Notes: generated by a model from the sequence alone, not told the origin. Shown: positions 26,803 through 35,529, numbered from the stretch's first letter. The stretch: DNA of 41,615 nt from Hyphomicrobiales bacterium (GCA_025353015.1 JANXRM010000147.1:1-41615), one strand, 5' to 3'. Translations and numbers: made by a program.

Positions 26803-28044
26803 ATGAAAGTTGACGTCATCGTTCTCGGCGCCGGTATGGTCGGCATTGCCGCCGCCATCCAACTGCAGAAGCGCGGCCGGGCCGTGGCTCTGGTCGACCG
26901 CCGCGGCCCGGCCGAAGAGACGTCCTTTGGCAACGCCGGCATCATCCAGCGTGAGGGCGTCATCCCCTACATGTTCCCGCGCGAGTGGGCGACGATTTTG
27001 CGCTACGCCAAGAACAACTCGACCGAAGCGCATTATCATCTGACGGCCTTGCCGCGCATCGCGCCCTGGCTCTTCAAGTACTGGCAGGCATCGACGCCTG
27101 AAGGCAAAGCGAAGAGTTCTCGGGCAATGTTGCCAATCATCGAGCGCTGCGTCACCGAGCACGAAGCCTTGATGCAGGAAGCCGGCGTTTTGGGCATGAT
27201 CCGCCGCACCGGCTATGTCCGCGCCTACCGCTCGCCGGAAAAGCTCGAGGCGGCATTGCGCGAGGACGAGGCCGACAAGAAGGCGTTCGGCATTGGCTTC
27301 ACCGGCATCGACAAGGCGGAACTGGCGGCACTCGAACCGCATCTCAAGGACCGCTTCGTTGGCGGCATCCATTTGACGGACCCGGTTTCGATCGGTGACC
27401 CCGGTGCGCTGGGCAAGGCCTACGCCGACCTCTTCGTCAAGCTCGGAGGTCAGATGATCGAGGGCGAGGCAAAATCGCTGGAATCGGGCGGCGCTGGTTG
27501 GCGGGTCGCCACGCGGACCGGTTGGCTCGAAGCCCGGGAAGCCGTGGTAGCGCTCGGCCCCTGGTCTGACGATATTACCAAGGCACAAGGGCTCAAAATC
27601 CCGCTCGGCTGGAAGCGCGGTTATCACATGCATTACCGCGCCGATGGTAATGCAACCCTGTCGCGGCCCGTCATCGATGCCGAGTACGGCTTCTCGCTGA
27701 CGCAGATGTCGCGTGGGATTCGCCTGACGACGGGGGCGGAGTTTGGACGCCGTGATGCGCCGAAAACGCCGGTGCAGCTCAACGCGGTGGAGCCCTTCGC
27801 GCGCGAAATTTTCCCGCTCGCGGGCCGCGTCGAGGTGGAGCCGTGGCTTGGCCGTCGTCCGTGTCTGCCGGACATGGTGCCCGTCATTGGCCGCGCACCA
27901 GGCAAACCCGGCCTTTGGCTCGATTTCGGGCACCAGCATCTGGGTTTTACGTTGGGGCCATCCACGGGCCGCCTGTTGGCTGAAATGATGACCGGCGAAA
28001 CACCCTACACCGATCCCGCCCCCTCTCGCGCGGACCGGTTTTGA
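26803..28044 (+). CDS. FAD-dependent oxidoreductase, DadA/DAO type
   Basis: 413-residue flavoprotein of the D-amino-acid oxidase/dehydrogenase superfamily. The N-terminal dinucleotide motif is VDVIVLGAGMVGIAAAIQL, followed by the acidic end of strand 2 (VALVDRRGPAEETSFGNAG), as in D-amino acid dehydrogenase DadA. C-terminal FAD contacts are RPCLPDMVPVIGRAPGKPGLWLDFGHQHLGFTLGP. The start at 26803 (MKVDVIVLG) is fixed by the family. Likely oxidation of a D-amino acid or other amine to a 2-oxo acid; the aldolase downstream could act on keto-acid products, which is inference only. Confidence 0.9.
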   Translation: MKVDVIVLGAGMVGIAAAIQLQKRGRAVALVDRRGPAEETSFGNAGIIQREGVIPYMFPREWATILRYAKNNSTEAHYHLTALPRIAPWLFKYWQASTPEGKAKSSRAMLPIIERCVTEHEALMQEAGVLGMIRRTGYVRAYRSPEKLEAALREDEADKKAFGIGFTGIDKAELAALEPHLKDRFVGGIHLTDPVSIGDPGALGKAYADLFVKLGGQMIEGEAKSLESGGAGWRVATRTGWLEAREAVVALGPWSDDITKAQGLKIPLGWKRGYHMHYRADGNATLSRPVIDAEYGFSLTQMSRGIRLTTGAEFGRRDAPKTPVQLNAVEPFAREIFPLAGRVEVEPWLGRRPCLPDMVPVIGRAPGKPGLWLDFGHQHLGFTLGPSTGRLLAEMMTGETPYTDPAPSRADRF

Positions 28045-28086
28045 AATTTGCGCGCCGACGGCACTGCGTTCTCGAATGGTGTTCAT

Positions 28087-28728
28087 ATGCAGAGCAAACA
28101 CAACAAGGCGCTGCGCGGCGTACTGACCCGCGTCGGTGTCGTGCCGGTGCTGACGATCGGCACGGTGGACGAGGGTGTGGCGCTGGTCCGTGCCCTGGTG
28201 ACCGGCGGGCTTGCCATCATCGAGGTCACGCTTAGGACCGAGGCCGCGTTGGCCACCATTCGCCGCATCCGCGCTGAATTGCCCGACGTGCTCGTCGGCG
28301 CCGGCACGGTGCTGACACCGGAGCAGGGCGCGGACGCTCTCACGGCGGGTGCCCGGTTCATCGTCTCGCCCGGCATGACGCCGCGCCTCATGGAAGCTGC
28401 GGAGCGTTGGCCGGTGCCGTTTCTGCCGGGCGCTGCCACGGCCAGCGAGGCCATGGCGCTCGCCGATCTCGGCTATAGCGTGCTGAAATTCTTCCCCGCC
28501 GAAGCGCTTGGCGGCGCTGCGGCCCTGAAAGCGCTGTCGGCGCCGCTGGCTCACATCAGTTTTTGCCCGACCGGCGGCATCGATGCGTCGAATGCGGCCA
28601 CGTATCTGGCCTTGCCGAATGTGGCAGCGGTTGGTGGTTCCTGGGTGGCACCCGCCAAGCTTGTCGCGAAACAGGATTGGGCTGGGATCACGGCGCTTGC
28701 CGAGACGGCCGCAGCGTTGCGAGGATGA
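28087..28728 (+). CDS. eda: 2-dehydro-3-deoxy-phosphogluconate / 4-hydroxy-2-oxoglutarate aldolase
   Basis: 213-residue class I KDPG/KHG aldolase. Catalytic residues are Glu 46 (IIEVTLRT) and Schiff-base Lys 134 (GYSVLKFFPAEALGG), with phosphate-site glycines in VLVGAGTVL, FIVSPGMTP and FCPTGGID. Start at 28087 (MQSKHNKALRG) lies 42 bases after the FAD oxidoreductase stop. No edd or other Entner-Doudoroff gene is beside it, so it may serve keto-acid breakdown with its neighbour. The 3' end faces a convergent gene across a palindrome. Confidence 0.92.
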   Translation: MQSKHNKALRGVLTRVGVVPVLTIGTVDEGVALVRALVTGGLAIIEVTLRTEAALATIRRIRAELPDVLVGAGTVLTPEQGADALTAGARFIVSPGMTPRLMEAAERWPVPFLPGAATASEAMALADLGYSVLKFFPAEALGGAAALKALSAPLAHISFCPTGGIDASNAATYLALPNVAAVGGSWVAPAKLVAKQDWAGITALAETAAALRG

Positions 28729-28733
28729 CACTG

Positions 28734-28822
28734 GTAGGTTGGGTCGAGCCTGCGCTTCGAGACCCAACAATGCTTGCTCCGTCGGGAGATGGTGGGTTGC
28801 GCTGGAGCTTGACCCAACCTAC
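28734..28822. repeat. REP-like palindrome (GTAGGTTGGGTC type)
   Basis: Perfect 12-bp ends GTAGGTTGGGTC (28734-28745) and GACCCAACCTAC (28811-28822), with internal copies GACCCAACA and GGTGGGTTGCGCT forming two side-by-side hairpins. This kind of repeat, built on GGTTGGGTCGAGC / GACCCAACC, recurs in many proteobacterial genomes. It fills the gap between the convergent ends of eda and the CMD gene and may end both transcripts. Confidence 0.85.
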
Positions 28823-28859
28823 GCCTACTACGCCTACGCTTCGTCCCGCGACGCTGGTC

Positions 28860-29612
28860 TCACGCCAACGAACGCGTTAAAATTCCGAGTCCGTTCAGTG
28901 CGCGCGGGAAGCCGCCGTAGGGTCCGGTTTGGATGACGGCTTCGATGATTTCGGCTTTACTCAGACCGACGTTCAGCGCCGAGGCCGAGAACTTCTCCAA
29001 TTGGCTTTCGAGGCCCATGGCGGTGAAGGCTGCGATCGCACACAGCATCCGTTGGCGGTGATCGAGGCCGGGCCTGGACCACAATTCGCCGTAGCCGTAG
29101 CGGATCGCTGAGGGATAAAGCGCGCCGGTGATCGCATTGTTCGGCGCCGCGTAGCCACCTGTCGCGCGTGCGCCGTGCAGTTTGGCCATCACCTCGTGGC
29201 CGATGCGGTCCAGTTCGCCAAGGCTGTCGGTGCGCGGTGGTTCTGCCGGAATGGAGAGTTTGCGTTGGGCGAAGACGCGATGCGCCACCTTTGCCGAGGC
29301 GCGCGTCGTCACGAACCCCGCGTAGAGGCCGACCTGCACGAACACCTCGACGATGTTGCGCGGGGAAAGCCCGAGATCGAGCGCGGTGGCCGTCATGCCG
29401 TCGAGCGCATCGAGCCGCTGCAACACGGACAGTGCGGCGAGCGTGCAAATCGCGCGGTCGGGCTTGGCGAGGTTCGGCCGGTCCCAGATGCCGGCGAATT
29501 CCAGCTCGGCCATGAAATCTTCGAAGCCGGGCGCGGACTCGGTGGCGGCCGGCGTTTGCGCCAAGCTCGTCCGCACAGCCTTGCCATGCTTGATCAGGTC
29601 ATCACGGGACAT
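28860..29612 (-). CDS. Tandem carboxymuconolactone-decarboxylase-domain protein
   Basis: 250-residue all-helical protein with two CMD modules. The first spans about residues 50-115 (AICTLAALSVLQRLDALDG, NIVEVFVQVGLYAGF), the second about 180-245 (RMLCAIAAFTAMGLESQLE, EIIEAVIQTGPYGGF). Family members include 4-carboxymuconolactone decarboxylase of the beta-ketoadipate route and AhpD-like proteins. No CxxC redox pair is present, so an AhpD-type peroxidase role is unlikely. No other protocatechuate genes are nearby. Start at 29612 (MSRDDLIKHGKAV). Confidence 0.87.
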   Translation of the reverse strand: MSRDDLIKHGKAVRTSLAQTPAATESAPGFEDFMAELEFAGIWDRPNLAKPDRAICTLAALSVLQRLDALDGMTATALDLGLSPRNIVEVFVQVGLYAGFVTTRASAKVAHRVFAQRKLSIPAEPPRTDSLGELDRIGHEVMAKLHGARATGGYAAPNNAITGALYPSAIRYGYGELWSRPGLDHRQRMLCAIAAFTAMGLESQLEKFSASALNVGLSKAEIIEAVIQTGPYGGFPRALNGLGILTRSLA

Positions 29613-29634
29613 GATGGTTTCCGCTGTTTTTGGG

Positions 29635-29798
29635 TGTCATCCCGGGCTTTATGCCCGGGACCCATTACTCCGCTTGCGCGGAGCGTAAAAATAAGTTGCC
29701 GCGCCGCTGCGCGCATCATCCAAATCCGGCGTTCGCGGCTCGATAGATCCCGGCAACCCGTCGGCATTCGCCGAGGGCATGTAAATGCCGGAATGACA
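29635..29798. repeat. Palindromic intergenic element (TGTCATCC type)
   Basis: Begins TGTCATCCCGGGC with the perfect hairpin CCCGGGC/GCCCGGG at 29641-29659, followed by GACCCAT and a second hairpin CTCCGC/GCGGAG, and ends ATGCCGGAATGACA. TGTCAT/ATGACA are the outer arms. It shares its end design and GACCCAT with 17655-17809, so the two look like members of one repeat family. It lies between the CMD gene and the rhodanese gene. Confidence 0.75.
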
Positions 29799-29812
29799 AC
29801 TGCGCGGATAGC

Positions 29813-30190
29813 TCACCCCTTCTCCACCGGTCCGCCGCCGTCGAGCCAGCCTTTGAAGCCGCCGAGGTTCATGACCTTCGTGTAGCCCATGTCCTTGAGC
29901 GTCTTGCCGACCATGGCCGAGCGGCCGCCCGAGGCACAGTACGCAACCACCGTTTTGGCCTTGTCGAAATTCTTGTCGTGCGCTTGCGATGCGGGACACG
30001 CGCGGAATTCCACGAGGCCACGCGGGATGGCGACGGCGCCCGGCACTTTGCCGCTGGCTGCAACCTCGCTCGGTTCGCGCACGTCGAGGAACAGCACGTC
30101 GGCCTTGCCGACCAGCTTCTTCGCGTCTTCCACGCTGATGCGGGGAACGGCGGCGTTAGCATCATCGAGCATCATCTGCGCAGTCTTCAT
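29813..30190 (-). CDS. Rhodanese-like domain protein
   Basis: 125-residue single-domain rhodanese, a sulfurtransferase that carries persulfide sulfur on a cysteine. The domain begins ISVEDAKKLVGKADVLFLDVREPSEV with the characteristic DVRE, and the active loop is C85-ASGGR in VVAYCASGGRSAMVG, followed by GYTKVMNLGGFKGW. The start at 30190 (MKTAQMMLDD) is preceded by AGGAGCC; the ORF extends upstream but the domain does not need it. No signal peptide, so cytoplasmic. Confidence 0.93.
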   Translation of the reverse strand: MKTAQMMLDDANAAVPRISVEDAKKLVGKADVLFLDVREPSEVAASGKVPGAVAIPRGLVEFRACPASQAHDKNFDKAKTVVAYCASGGRSAMVGKTLKDMGYTKVMNLGGFKGWLDGGGPVEKG

Positions 30191-30449
30191 GTTACGGCTC
30201 CTCGGCTGCTTCTTTTTTTGGCGTTCGCGCAGTCTATCTGACACCCTGGTGTCATGACCAGGACTTGTCCGCACAAGCGCGTCCGATAAACGCGATCGGA
30301 CGCCTGCACCCCCTCGATTTCGGCGCAGGCGCTCTTACATATTGGTGGCGGGGCCTTGTCTGCTCAGGACGAGCAGCAATTTTCCGCTCGTTATCGGCGC
30401 GCACCAGCGTTACCGAGACCCCGAGCGGGATAAGTCGCGAGGTATTGCC

Positions 30450-30764
30450 ATGATCGAGACGCAAACGTTGGCCGGTCGTACCGCCGATCTTGATGCCCTG
30501 GCCGCAAAAATCGAGATCGTTCGCAAGGACGTTACCGGCCATTTGGCCGAGCATCTACAGTGGAAAAGGACGTGGCACGCGATGCTCGCAACGCACCAGC
30601 GAACGCGTGCCGAATTGGCGGTACGTCCCCGCGTCCTTGGACTTCTTGCCGAGGAGTTGCGGCTCGATACCGACGTGCTTTTCTACGAAATCGCGCGATG
30701 GATGGCGTGCCGGCCGGCCAGTTCTCAGCAGAATTCCTTGCACAGTGGACCGGACCCGACGTGA
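30450..30764 (+). CDS. Small hypothetical protein, possibly frameshifted at its end
   Basis: 104 residues, begins MIETQTLAGRTADLDALAAK, helical and charged, without signal or membrane segment and without a family that I recognise. The tail after EIARWM (ACRPASSQQNSLHSGPDPT) looks non-native. In the +2 frame the same DNA continues as MDGVPAGQFSAEFLAQWTG, which has better coding character, so the gene may carry a one-base change near 30700. AGG precedes the ATG. Divergent from the rhodanese gene and convergent with the LLM gene. Confidence 0.5.
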   Translation: MIETQTLAGRTADLDALAAKIEIVRKDVTGHLAEHLQWKRTWHAMLATHQRTRAELAVRPRVLGLLAEELRLDTDVLFYEIARWMACRPASSQQNSLHSGPDPT

Positions 30765-30827
30765 CGGGGAAACGGCCGGTCCATCGGACTTTCGGACGAT
30801 TCCACTGGCTCGGCCTTGCCCCGTTGC

Positions 30828-31982
30828 CTAACGTTTTTCAAACGCGGGCATCACGCCCTCCTTCAGGCGTTGGAACTGGTCGAGCATGACGGCTTGCGGT
30901 GTTGTCAGCGCCGTCGAAAGGTTGATTGTGTCGAGGCCGGGGAAGCGTGCTTCCATGCCCTTGACGTGCTCGACCAGCTGTTCGGCGGTGCCCGCGAACC
31001 AGGAGCCAAGCTTCATGTAGTGTTCGAGTGTCGGCACGCCAGCCTTGTCCCAGCCGCCGCGTTTGCCCACGGCCTCCACCTGTGCCGGCGTTATGCCGGG
31101 CACGAAACCCAGCGGCGCAAACATCTTGACGTGCTCCTCGTAGTAGGGGCGCAGCTCCTTGACGGCCTGCTCGCGGCTTTCGGCTAAATAGAAAAAGATG
31201 CCGATGCCTAAGTTCTCGCCGAGCTTCCAGTTCTTGCCGGCGCGGTGGGCAGCATCCTGGAACGCCTTGATCGGCCCTTCCGCCATGGTCGCAGCACCGC
31301 CGCCGACCATGCCCTTGATGTTGTGCCGGATCATGAAATCCATGGCTTGCGGTTTTGCCGAAACGATCGGCTGCCACGTCTCGAACGAGTGCATCGGCCG
31401 CGGCACCAGCGTCAGATCCTTCACTGTATAGCCGCGATAGGGCACTTCCGGCGGCAGCGTATAGTGGCGGCCCTTGTGCGAGAAGCGCTCGTTGTGGAAC
31501 GCCTTCATGATGATCTCGACCTGCTCTTCGAAGAGCTCGCGGTTGGCCTCCTGGTCCTGCATCGGCGCACCGAAACTTTCCACCTCGCGCGTGTGATAGC
31601 CGCGGGCGACGCCGAACACCGTGCGGCCTTTGGTCAGGATGTCGGCGGTCGCGTAGTCCTCGGCCATGCGCAGCGGATGCCACATCGGCGCGACGTTGAA
31701 ACCGCAGCCGATCTTGAGCGTCTTCGTCACGTGCGCGAGGTGCACGGCGAGCATCAAGAGGTTCGGGATGACCTCGTAGCCCTCGTGCTGGAAATGGTGT
31801 TCGGCCATCCACAGCGTCTCGAAGCCGATGTCATCGAGCTTTTTTGCAATGGCCTCGGTCTTGTCGAAGACGGTGGCGAGTTGCGCGTTGGTAAAGCGCC
31901 GCTCATTGGCCGGCGTCGCGTTCTGGCCGAAATCGGCAAAATCGATATGACCAGGATAAACCGTGACGAAATTCTTGATCAT
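30828..31982 (-). CDS. LLM-class flavin-dependent oxidoreductase
   Basis: 384-residue bacterial-luciferase-like monooxygenase fold. The barrel shows DDIGFETLWMAEHHFQHEGY, the family AEHHF motif near residues 60-64, LKIGCGFNVAPMWHPLRMAEDYATADI, and GRTVFGVARGYHTREVESFG. This group uses FMNH2 or F420 and often attacks alkanes, sulfonates or similar compounds; the substrate is not identifiable here. Start at 31982 has GGGAGG 7 bases upstream. A second, distinct LLM gene lies 43 bases upstream, so the two probably form an operon. Confidence 0.9.
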   Translation of the reverse strand: MIKNFVTVYPGHIDFADFGQNATPANERRFTNAQLATVFDKTEAIAKKLDDIGFETLWMAEHHFQHEGYEVIPNLLMLAVHLAHVTKTLKIGCGFNVAPMWHPLRMAEDYATADILTKGRTVFGVARGYHTREVESFGAPMQDQEANRELFEEQVEIIMKAFHNERFSHKGRHYTLPPEVPYRGYTVKDLTLVPRPMHSFETWQPIVSAKPQAMDFMIRHNIKGMVGGGAATMAEGPIKAFQDAAHRAGKNWKLGENLGIGIFFYLAESREQAVKELRPYYEEHVKMFAPLGFVPGITPAQVEAVGKRGGWDKAGVPTLEHYMKLGSWFAGTAEQLVEHVKGMEARFPGLDTINLSTALTTPQAVMLDQFQRLKEGVMPAFEKR

Positions 31983-32025
31983 GGAAGGACCTCCCAAGTC
32001 GGATGGAAATTGCGCTTGGCGCACC

Positions 32026-32907
32026 TTACCCTTTAGCGGGCGCCAGCAGATCATAGATCCGCTCGTCGATCGCGGTGCGCAGACCTGAGGGGTGGATCGA
32101 CTGAATGCAGACGTGGTCGGCGCCGGCATCAAAGTAGTGTTGCAGGCGGCGGCGGATCGCCCCTTCATCGCCCCACGCCATATTGGCGTCGACGAATGTG
32201 TCGGAGCAGCCGCCGGCAAGATCTTGCTCGGTGAAACCGAGGCGGCGCCAGTTGTTGGCGTAATTTTCCAGCGCCACGTAGGGCGCCAGCGCTGTCCGTG
32301 CCGCAGCCCGCGCCTTGGCGGGATCGGTTTCCAGCAGCACCATCACTTCAGGGCAGAGCAGTTTGCCAGGCCCCAAGATTTTGCGCGCGCCAGCCACGTG
32401 TTCCGGTGTCACGCAATAGGGATGCGCGCCTGATGTCATCTCGGCGGCGAGTTCCAGCATTTTCGGCCCAAGCGCTGCAATGACCGTCATCGGAGGCGCG
32501 CTCGGCAGCGGCGCCTGATAGGGGGCCGTTTTCATACCCTCGAGATAGGCGCGCATGGTCGCGACGGGCTTCCCGTAATCGTGGCCGCGGATGCCTGACA
32601 CGATCGGCTTGTGTGAGACGCCGAGCCCCAGCAGGAACCGATTGCCCGACTGCTCGGCGAGACCTTTTTGCGCGTTGGCCGTTGCCAGGGGATCGCGCGC
32701 GTAGATGTTGGCGATGCCGGTCGCGATGTTGAGTGTTGTCGTTCCCGCCAGCAGCCAGGCCGATGTCGTCAGCACGTTGCGGCCGCGACTTTCCGGCATC
32801 CAGAGCGTTTTGTAGCCGCGCCGCTCGGTCCGCCGCGCGAACTCCAGTGCTTCCTGGGCGGTGAGGCTGTCAAGCCCTTGCCAGATGCCGAGCTTGCCGA
32901 GTTCCAT
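32026..32907 (-). CDS. LLM-class oxidoreductase, TIGR03620-like
   Basis: 293-residue luciferase-like protein of a different subgroup from its neighbour: MELGKLGIWQGLDSLTAQEALEFARRTERRG at the start, then TLWMPESRGRNVLTTSAWLLAGTTTLNIATGIANIYARDP and LEQ-like FLLGLGVSHKP. The layout resembles the F420-dependent MSMEG_4141-type family, but whether F420 or FMN is used cannot be read from the sequence. Start at 32907 has AGGATC before it; an in-frame GTG/ATG region further up is not conserved-looking. Confidence 0.88.
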   Translation of the reverse strand: MELGKLGIWQGLDSLTAQEALEFARRTERRGYKTLWMPESRGRNVLTTSAWLLAGTTTLNIATGIANIYARDPLATANAQKGLAEQSGNRFLLGLGVSHKPIVSGIRGHDYGKPVATMRAYLEGMKTAPYQAPLPSAPPMTVIAALGPKMLELAAEMTSGAHPYCVTPEHVAGARKILGPGKLLCPEVMVLLETDPAKARAAARTALAPYVALENYANNWRRLGFTEQDLAGGCSDTFVDANMAWGDEGAIRRRLQHYFDAGADHVCIQSIHPSGLRTAIDERIYDLLAPAKG

Positions 32908-33059
32908 TTGATCCTGCCCTGTCCCCGCCATGCGTCTGGGCGATGCCCTGCACCGCTTTGTCCGGCCCTCACATTGGCAGCATCGGCGGCAGACGGCAAC
33001 GCGCGAGCGCCCGCATGCACCATCGGCCACTCCGTTCGCGCGACGTCAATGGTTGAAGC

Positions 33060-34163
33060 TTAGAGGCGGGCCACCTGCATGTCCGCCCGCGTCGGCAACG
33101 CCAACTCATCCGGGCCGACCGGCGCGAAAAAGGCGTCGACCATGTCAGGCGTGACATCCGCCAGCGTGGCGGGGGTCCAGCGCGGGCGCCGGTCCTTATC
33201 GATGAGGAACGCTCGGACGCCCTCGCGGAAATCTGCCAGGGCGGCGAACCGGTGCGCCAGCCGCCCGTCCAGAATCAAGGCGTCGCGGATATCGAGGCGG
33301 GCGGCCTCGCGGATCATGCGGTCAGTGACGGCCAGCGCAATGGGTGAACGGCTGGCGAGGTTGGCAAGTGTCGCTTCGGCAAACGCCCGGTCGGGGCTGG
33401 GGGCGGCTTTGAGGTGGGCCATGATGTCCGCCAGCGTCGGCGCCTCGAAATAGCGTGCGATGACAGGGGCTTGTGCCAGCAGCGGCGAGGGGCCGGGATC
33501 AACGTGGCGGCTATCGAGCACGGGATCGACGGGATCGGCCTCGGCCAGATGCGCCTCGATTTCGGCAAAACGGGCAGCCGGGATGCAATGCGTCACGAGT
33601 TTCAATGCCAACGCGTCCGTCCAGCCAATGGCCTGACCGGTCAACCCTAGGTAGCGGCCAATTCCATGTGGCATCCGCGAGAAGGCATGCGCGACGCCAC
33701 AGTCCGGAAAATACCCGACCTGGGTTTCCGGCATGGCGAACTGGTAGGTCTCGCCGGCAACGCGGTGTGTGTTGTAAAGCGAGATGCCGACGCCGGTGCC
33801 CATCACGCGCCCGTCGATCAACGATACGGTTGGCTTGGACAGGCATTCGCAAATCCAGCAGAGCGCCAATTCGTCGGCGAGGCCCTTGCGTGCGGCTGCC
33901 AGATCGGTGGCGGCGAGCTTCGTCATTTCCCTGATGTCGCCGCCGACGCAGAAGGCGCTCGGCACCGCCGATTTCAGGATCACGGCGTAGATCATGGGAT
34001 CGCGGCCCAGTTGCCCGAGCTGCTTCGCCAACTCGGCGCGCATGCCGATCGTCAGAGCATTCAACGCCGCCGCGCGGTCGATGACGATGGCGACCGCTGC
34101 ACCGCGGCGTTCCACCCGCAGCCAGCCGTTGGCGCGGTCGTCGGTGCCCTTATCGGCTATCAT
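33060..34163 (-). CDS. Enoyl-CoA hydratase/3-hydroxyisobutyryl-CoA hydrolase-like protein
   Basis: 367-residue crotonase of the HIBCH subgroup, which hydrolyses 3-hydroxyisobutyryl-CoA in valine breakdown. Evidence: VPSAFCVGGDIREM (CoA/oxyanion hole), DGRVMGTGVGISLYNTHRVA, and the subgroup signature MPETQVGYFPDCG holding the catalytic Glu and Asp. The C-terminal extension of about 100 residues (FREGVRAFLIDKDRRPRWTP) is characteristic: it ends in the DKD..P.W pattern of HIBCH. The start at 34163 (MIADKGTDD) was chosen by family fit. The gene is divergent from the extensin-like gene. Confidence 0.88.
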   Translation of the reverse strand: MIADKGTDDRANGWLRVERRGAAVAIVIDRAAALNALTIGMRAELAKQLGQLGRDPMIYAVILKSAVPSAFCVGGDIREMTKLAATDLAAARKGLADELALCWICECLSKPTVSLIDGRVMGTGVGISLYNTHRVAGETYQFAMPETQVGYFPDCGVAHAFSRMPHGIGRYLGLTGQAIGWTDALALKLVTHCIPAARFAEIEAHLAEADPVDPVLDSRHVDPGPSPLLAQAPVIARYFEAPTLADIMAHLKAAPSPDRAFAEATLANLASRSPIALAVTDRMIREAARLDIRDALILDGRLAHRFAALADFREGVRAFLIDKDRRPRWTPATLADVTPDMVDAFFAPVGPDELALPTRADMQVARL

Positions 34164-34425
34164 CGCGGGCGTCTCCCTTGTATCCCGTTCGCGAAGTCGA
34201 CGTCGCAGCGCCGTCCACCAGTGGAATGCAGACTTCCGAGCCGACACTCCGGCTGCCGTCAACACCTGTTCACTTGTTATCAACGCCTTGTCCACAGCGG
34301 TAGGCGCACACCTTGATTTCCCATGCCTCGGCGGAGTAATAAATGACCGTATACACAGGACGCGAATACAGCTAGAAATGATATAGCTTCGCGTCTCCCC
34401 CAAAATACACGCACTTGAGGCCGAA

Positions 34426-35529
34426 ATGGCGCGAACGACGACCCTTGCCGTTCTCCTGTTCGTTGCGTTGCCCGCGGCATCAACCAGCGCAGGTGCGGGC
34501 GTGCATGGTTCCGCCCACAGCCACGAGCCGGCTCAAACGCCAGCTCAAACCGACGTGGCGGAGCAAGGCACCGCTGGCCAAGGAACCGCTGGCCAAGGCG
34601 CGCCTGTCTGGACGAAAGCGGAGCTGGACGCCGCCCGGTCCCAGTGCAATGCGCTGCTCGCCGGGGTGAGCGCGGTCACGAGCTCAGTCGAGCCCTTGCG
34701 GCAAGGTGAATGCGGCGCCCCCGCGCCCGTCGAAGTCATCAGCATCGGCAGCAATCCGCAAGTAACGCTCTCGACGCCCGTCGTCATGACCTGCGCCATG
34801 GTCGTGAGCTTGCACAATTGGCTGAAGTCGGATGTGCAACCCACTGCTCGCGGGCTTCTCGGCGGCCCCGTGGTGCGGCTCGAGGTCATGAGCTCTTATT
34901 CATGCCGGAATGCCTATGGCCGTAAGAAAACGCGCCTCAGCGAGCATGGCCGGGCTAATGCTGTCGATATCGGCGCATTCATGACGCAGCAGGGTGAAAG
35001 CGTCGATGTCCTGACCTACTGGGGCCATACGGAACGCGAGCTGCGCGCCCAGATCGCAGCATCTGCCGCGGCCGCCAAGGCGCAGGCAGCCAAAGCCGAA
35101 GAGATCAAGAAGCAGGCCGAGCGGATGCAGGCGGCCATGGATGCGCAGAAGGCCGCGGGAGCGGAAAAAGCTGCTGCGGACAAATCGGAGGTCTCGCCGG
35201 TTCCGCGCGTTGCTCAGGAGTACCGGCGGGAAATGTCTGCGCCGGGCCTGCGCGGCTCGATCGGGGATGCCGGGACGTCCGCCCCGGGCGGGGCGACTGC
35301 TGGCCTGGGCCTCAGCCCCTCGCACTTGGGTGGGCCTAAAACCAAGAAAGTCGTAACCGGTTCTACCGGCCGCCCCGGCTCAGACAACAAGCAGAATTTC
35401 CTGCGCCGCGTGCATGCGGCTGCGTGCAAGACGTTTGGCACGGTCCTTGGCCCGGAAGCCAATTCGGCGCACCGCAACCACTTCCATCTGGATATGGCCG
35501 AACGCAAGACCGGCAACTACTGCGAGTAG
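34426..35529 (+). CDS. Extensin-like C-terminal domain protein, exported
   Basis: 367 residues. A signal peptide (TLAVLLFVALPAASTSAGAG) is followed by a Gln/Ala-rich linker with the direct repeat GTAGQ. The extensin-like C-terminal domain is split in two blocks. Block 1 (about residues 110-210) has MVVSLHNWLKSDVQPTARG, SSYSCRNAYGRKKTRLSEHG and ANAVDIGAF, block 2 (about 320-367) has FLRRVHAAACKTFGTVLGP and SAHRNHFHLDMAER. The His/Asp pattern resembles M15-type metallopeptidase ligands. Between them sits an Ala/Lys-rich coiled coil plus Gly/Pro linker of over 100 residues, larger than usual for the family. Probably periplasmic, perhaps acting on the cell wall. Confidence 0.87.
   Translation: MARTTTLAVLLFVALPAASTSAGAGVHGSAHSHEPAQTPAQTDVAEQGTAGQGTAGQGAPVWTKAELDAARSQCNALLAGVSAVTSSVEPLRQGECGAPAPVEVISIGSNPQVTLSTPVVMTCAMVVSLHNWLKSDVQPTARGLLGGPVVRLEVMSSYSCRNAYGRKKTRLSEHGRANAVDIGAFMTQQGESVDVLTYWGHTERELRAQIAASAAAAKAQAAKAEEIKKQAERMQAAMDAQKAAGAEKAAADKSEVSPVPRVAQEYRREMSAPGLRGSIGDAGTSAPGGATAGLGLSPSHLGGPKTKKVVTGSTGRPGSDNKQNFLRRVHAAACKTFGTVLGPEANSAHRNHFHLDMAERKTGNYCE

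Noticed and set aside
26782-28770. 662-codon minus-strand frame across the FAD oxidoreductase and eda
   Set aside because: Opposite two well-supported enzymes; composition is Arg/His/Gly-rich as usual for antisense frames.
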